A stretch of 14,971 nt of DNA from CAYZAW01 sp964476505 (GTDB lineage: Bacteria; Bacillota; Clostridia; Christensenellales; CAG-138). The position numbers were made by a program, and so were the translations under genes. Location: positions 1-14,971 of the forward strand of contig CAYZAW010000049.1 of the NCBI GenBank assembly GCA_964476505.1. The letters are read 5' to 3'. This document shows, one piece after another, positions 12,085 to 14,971 of the stretch; the stretch's first letter is position 1, and each line of letters starts with the position of its first letter. The notes under the pieces were generated by a model that was given only the letters and a program-made list of their open reading frames with translations, had not been told where the DNA came from and made no database searches.

Positions 12085-13853
12085 TTGAGCATGGCGTGCA
12101 CGCGCGCCAGCGCCTCTTCCGGCAACAGTACGGATACCCGGGTGCCGGTTTCCTGATGCTCCTCCTCCAAGATGCGGCCAAGGCTTCGCAATGTGTTCAT
12201 CACATCATACCGGCTGTACGGCACCAATATGGAGGCTTTTACCTGCCCGCCTGTTAACAGCCGCTCCGTTTCTTCTAGCAGCTGCGCCATGCCGCCACCC
12301 GTTTTGGCGCTGATATGCACAAACCTGCCCCGGTCGTTTGGCGCGGCAGCTTCCATGTCTGTTTTATTATACACGTTGATTCTTGGCGTGTCAGCAGCGC
12401 CAAGCGTTGCCAAAACGTCCTCTACTACATGCATCTGCGCGTCATAATAGGAGCTGGTGCAATCCACCACATGCAGAATCAAGTCTGCCTCTGTTACCTC
12501 CTCCAGCGTGGCATGAAACGCCCGCACCAGTTCGTGTGGCAGCTTACCGATAAACCCAACCGTATCGGAAAACAGCGTTTCCGTGCCGTTTGGAAGGGTC
12601 ACTTTTCTTACCACCGGGTCCAATGTGGCAAAAAGCATGTCCTCCGCCAGCACGTCGCTGCCGGACAGAGCGTTTAAAAGCGTGGACTTTCCGGCGTTTG
12701 TGTACCCCACCAACGCCACCAGCGGCACGGCGTTCTTCTTACGCCTTTCCCGCCGGAGCTTCCGCTGCTTTTCGATTTCCTCCAGCTCCTGCTGCAATTC
12801 ATAGATGCGCCGCCGGATACGCCGCCGGTCGATCTCCAGCTTTTTCTCACCGGGGCCTCGGGTGCCGATGCCGCCGCCCAAGCGGGACAGTGCCACCCCT
12901 TCGCCTGCTAGGCGCGGAAGGCGGTATTGCTGCTGGGCAAGTTCTACCTGTAATTTGCCCTCCCGGGTCTGTGCGCGGGCGGCAAAAATATCCAATATCA
13001 GCGTGGTACGGTCTATCACCGGACGGCCAAGCAGGTTTTCAAGATTGCGCAGCTGTACGGCGGAAAGCTCATCGTCAAAAATAAACAGGTCTGCTTCTAG
13101 CGCGCTCCCCTGCAAGGAAAGCTCCTCCGCCTTACCGGAGCCGATATACGTGGCGTTATCCGGTATTTTGCGGCGCTGGATGCTCACTGCCGCCACCTCT
13201 GCCCCCGCAGTTTTTGCAAGCTCGCCAAGCTCCGCGATCGTATCGTAGGGTGCGTCGCTTTCCAAGCCCACCAGTATCGCGCGCTCCGGGCGTTGGGACA
13301 CGATTTGCGCCGTGGTGGTTTTCAACCGCTCGTCCGCAGCGTAGATTTCGCGCATCAAAGCCCGCTGTGGCAGCCGCATAGGCTGCATGGGGCCGTAGAT
13401 AGGCGTGGTATAGCCTTCCGCGTCGTTCCATTCGCCAATGTATCCCGCAAACAGCGCCGTAGGCTTTCCCTCCTGAACCCCCAGCGCCGCCATGCAGTCC
13501 AGCCGCATGGTGCGAAGCGTGCCCAAGTCCACATCGGAAAGGCGTGCGCTGCCGTTTGGGTGCGTATGGATACAGCGCACGCCGCACAGGCGATCCTCGT
13601 TTCTTACAACACGCATGTTCGGCATGCTGACGGTAGCTGCGTCTCCGATGCTAACGTCCACCACAACACCGTTGCGCTTGATATATACGGAGATTTCTCG
13701 TCCTATCGCCGCAGTATAGCTTGCAAGCAGCTCCAATAGCTCCGGGGACGCAAAGCAGTCCTGCTGCTCCTTATGCTCATACAGCGCCGCGATCTCGTGC
13801 AGCAGCGTGGCTTTGATTCCCGCCGTGTTTCCGTTTACCTTTTGTTCCGGCAT
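12081..13853 (-). CDS. hflX: GTPase HflX with N-terminal JAMM/MPN-like extension
   Basis: HflX is a ribosome-associated GTPase that binds the 50S subunit and splits stalled or hibernating ribosomes. The 590-residue product is about 165 residues longer than E. coli HflX. The canonical part starts near residue 190: GTP-binding N-terminal subdomain (about 203-290), the Gly-rich LGGGIGTRGPGEKK (325-338), a coiled coil (340-373), then the G domain with G1 GYTNAGKST (383-391), G3 DTVGF (430-434), G4 NKTD (496-499) and G5 SAK (515-517). The extension (1-170) contains E53 at a strand start and HTHPNGSARLSDVD (96-109), an exact HxHx7SxxD pattern of JAMM metalloproteins. GGGAGG lies 6 nt before ATG 13853. 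It has its own -10 (TGA-TATACT at 13889-13881) and probably reads on into the ArsR-type gene. Confidence 0.95.
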   Translation of the reverse strand: MPEQKVNGNTAGIKATLLHEIAALYEHKEQQDCFASPELLELLASYTAAIGREISVYIKRNGVVVDVSIGDAATVSMPNMRVVRNEDRLCGVRCIHTHPNGSARLSDVDLGTLRTMRLDCMAALGVQEGKPTALFAGYIGEWNDAEGYTTPIYGPMQPMRLPQRALMREIYAADERLKTTTAQIVSQRPERAILVGLESDAPYDTIAELGELAKTAGAEVAAVSIQRRKIPDNATYIGSGKAEELSLQGSALEADLFIFDDELSAVQLRNLENLLGRPVIDRTTLILDIFAARAQTREGKLQVELAQQQYRLPRLAGEGVALSRLGGGIGTRGPGEKKLEIDRRRIRRRIYELQQELEEIEKQRKLRRERRKKNAVPLVALVGYTNAGKSTLLNALSGSDVLAEDMLFATLDPVVRKVTLPNGTETLFSDTVGFIGKLPHELVRAFHATLEEVTEADLILHVVDCTSSYYDAQMHVVEDVLATLGAADTPRINVYNKTDMEAAAPNDRGRFVHISAKTGGGMAQLLEETERLLTGGQVKASILVPYSRYDVMNTLRSLGRILEEEHQETGTRVSVLLPEEALARVHAMLK

Positions 13854-13880
13854 GTGTTGCCTCCCAATTGATTACCTTTA

Positions 13881-13889
13881 AGTATATCA
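13881..13889 (-). promoter_or_regulatory. Extended -10 promoter of hflX
   Basis: On the minus strand TGA precedes TATACT (13886-13881), 27 bp before the ATG. The matching -35 position (13904-13909) is TGTTTT, inside the sortase terminator, so promoter and terminator overlap. Confidence 0.6.
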
Positions 13890-13901
13890 AAAATCCGCAA
13901 T

Positions 13902-13933
13902 AAAAAACAGCCCGCATTCACGCGGGCTGTTTT
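13902..13933 (-). terminator. Terminator of the sortase gene
   Basis: AAAACAGCCCGC (13904-13915) and GCGGGCTGTTTT (13922-13933) pair perfectly over 12 bp with a 6-nt loop. On the minus strand, the direction of the sortase gene, the stem is followed by a continuous T run (13907-13902). Confidence 0.93.
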
Positions 13934-13942
13934 GCACTTGGG

Positions 13943-14794
13943 TTAACGGTAGGCAAACACCACATAACGACCGGTCAGGTCAGTGGGGCTGGTGCAGGTG
14001 ATCAACGTGATCATTTCGCTGACGTTGGAGCTGGAGAAGCCCTCCATCACATTGCCGCCTTCCTTGGATTTGCACAAGGTATACATGTTGTTTGCATAGC
14101 CTTGCACTGCACTGGCATTGGCAAACTCCGTTTTCCAGAAGTTTGTATCCGCACCGGTATCCAAGGCTGCCGCCGCAAATACCCGATACTCCTTGTAGCC
14201 GCCGGTAAAGGAGAACCCAGTGTTAAAGCCCAGCCTGACTGTGTTGTTCGTGTTAAAGAACGACGCGTCCTCATACTTGTGCAGCCCTGCGAACATGCTG
14301 CCGTTTTTCATGTTATGTCCGTAGAGAATCAGGTTGAGCCTGCGGTCAACGTCCATATTACGGAAATCAAAGAATATCGCTCCGTTTTTGGACTTTTTAT
14401 CCTTTTCGGTGTAGGCCATATAGTATGCGTTGTCGTTGCCGATGGCAGTGGTATAGTTGATCTTTGTGCCGTTGATCTTGATATTGCCGACCGGCCCGTA
14501 CCCCCAGCTGCTTCTGAGGTTCTTCTTTAATACATAACCCTGCGTTCCGCCGACAGAAACCTTGTAATACTTACTGCCCGCTTCTACCAGATTGACCAGA
14601 GAGCCCTTGGGAAGCTCGGCAATACGATCCTTCTTTGCCGTACCTTGATTTGCCGAAAGATAGGTTTTGTTCGTTACCTTCAGCATGGCGGTTTGATCCA
14701 CGCTCTGCGCAGCAGCTGCGGGAAGCGCCATGGCCAATACTGTTATCAGCGCCAGGGTCATAGAGATCATTGCAGCAATACGTTTCTTGCTCAT
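13943..14794 (-). CDS. Class B sortase with N-terminal SH3-like domain
   Basis: Sortases are extracellular cysteine transpeptidases that attach proteins to peptidoglycan or to each other. The 283-residue product has a signal sequence (MSKKR, hydrophobic 7-27, ending PAAAAQS), an SH3b-like segment (about 36-95, with LPKGSLVNLVEAGSKYYKVS and GYVLKKNLR) and a class B catalytic domain (about 104-283). The catalytic triad is visible: H160 in LYGHNMKNGSMF, C267 in TLITCTS and R276 in GRYVVFAY. GAIFFDFRN is also typical of class B. ATG 14794 is chosen because AAGGAG ends 8 nt upstream; the GTG 14803 overlaps that site and ATG 14800 has only 2 nt spacing. It is monocistronic with its own terminator. 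No protein in the window ends with an NPQTN or LPXTG sorting signal, so its substrate lies elsewhere. Confidence 0.93.
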   Translation of the reverse strand: MSKKRIAAMISMTLALITVLAMALPAAAAQSVDQTAMLKVTNKTYLSANQGTAKKDRIAELPKGSLVNLVEAGSKYYKVSVGGTQGYVLKKNLRSSWGYGPVGNIKINGTKINYTTAIGNDNAYYMAYTEKDKKSKNGAIFFDFRNMDVDRRLNLILYGHNMKNGSMFAGLHKYEDASFFNTNNTVRLGFNTGFSFTGGYKEYRVFAAAALDTGADTNFWKTEFANASAVQGYANNMYTLCKSKEGGNVMEGFSSSNVSEMITLITCTSPTDLTGRYVVFAYR

Positions 14795-14823
14795 TCTCAT
14801 CACTCCTTTTCGTGTTTGTGGTC

Positions 14824-14852
14824 ATTGTATCATGCAAACCTATGTAAATGAA
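14824..14852 (-). promoter_or_regulatory. Promoter of the sortase gene
   Basis: On the minus strand TTCATT (14852-14847, weak), a 17-bp spacer ending in TGA, and TACAAT (14829-14824) form an extended -10 promoter about 30 bp before the ATG at 14794. Confidence 0.65.
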
Positions 14853-14915
14853 CCCTGTAAAAATGAATAAACCATAAACATCTATATTTAACACAAACAA
14901 CCGCATTTTCGTAAT

Positions 14916-14948
14916 AAAAAAGGTTCTACACTAAACATTGGGGTAGAA
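14916..14948 (-). terminator. Weak terminator-like hairpin at the right edge
   Basis: TTCTAC (14924-14929) and GTAGAA (14943-14948) form a 6-bp stem with a 13-nt loop. On the minus strand it is followed by CC and a T run (14921-14916). It may end a minus-strand gene lying beyond the window. Confidence 0.3.
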
Positions 14949-14971
14949 AGAAAAAAGGAAGCATGACGCTT

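Noticed and set aside
12583..13739. Several plus-strand open frames across hflX
   Set aside because: They mirror a strongly supported GTPase and carry no domain-like sequence.
14954..14971. Start of a plus-strand gene at 14963 (AAAGGAAGC then ATG ACG CTT)
   Set aside because: Only three codons are inside the window and the spacing from GGA is very short; it cannot be supported.

Overview
The window looks like chromosomal DNA of an endospore-forming, low-to-mid GC Gram-positive bacterium, most likely class Clostridia. The evidence is a clear SpoVT gene, a long HflX carrying the N-terminal extension I associate with Clostridia, an LCP-family wall protein, a class B sortase, a VanY-type carboxypeptidase, strong AGGAGG-type ribosome binding sites and many extended -10 (TGn-TATAAT) promoters. 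I see no insertion sequence, phage gene, CRISPR array or replication origin. Genus cannot be assigned by eye.

Layout. At 1-209 (minus) a tRNA-Val/tRNA-Asp unit runs off the left edge and is driven by a near-consensus promoter. Divergent from it (plus strand) are a three-domain Xaa-Pro aminopeptidase (373-2154), a membrane protein ending in a Cys/His metal-site-like tail (2259-2999), an unrecognised 63-residue protein (3255-3446), a secreted VanY-type D,D-carboxypeptidase (3700-4518) tightly coupled to a 2-hydroxyacid dehydrogenase (4521-5525), and a Vat/CatB-like hexapeptide acetyltransferase (5671-6300). From the other side, on the minus strand, come a cytidylate-kinase-like protein (8708-9334), a DUF3267 membrane zincin (8019-8633) and an LCP-family protein (6367-7947), which converge on the acetyltransferase. 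Plus-strand spoVT (9530-10087) converges on a second minus-strand block read in the order sortase B (13943-14794), HflX (12081-13853), an ArsR-type regulator (11742-12044) and a secreted 5'-nucleotidase (10133-11629). Strong hairpin terminators sit at 3031-3065, 3543-3581, 6310-6347, 10089-10116 and 13902-13933.

How it fits together. Many of the products act at the cell surface: D,D-carboxypeptidase, LCP glycopolymer ligase, sortase, nucleotidase, membrane zincin. The rest are housekeeping (tRNAs, aminopeptidase P, HflX) or regulatory (SpoVT, ArsR). There is no single obvious new system. The most noteworthy items are the HflX protein whose N-terminal extension shows a complete JAMM/MPN-type metal-site signature, a sortase B preceded by an SH3-like domain and a possibly cleavable signal peptide, the VanY plus hydroxyacid dehydrogenase pair beside a Vat-like acetyltransferase, and a cysteine-rich ArsR with a palindrome just upstream that overlaps the hflX stop codon.
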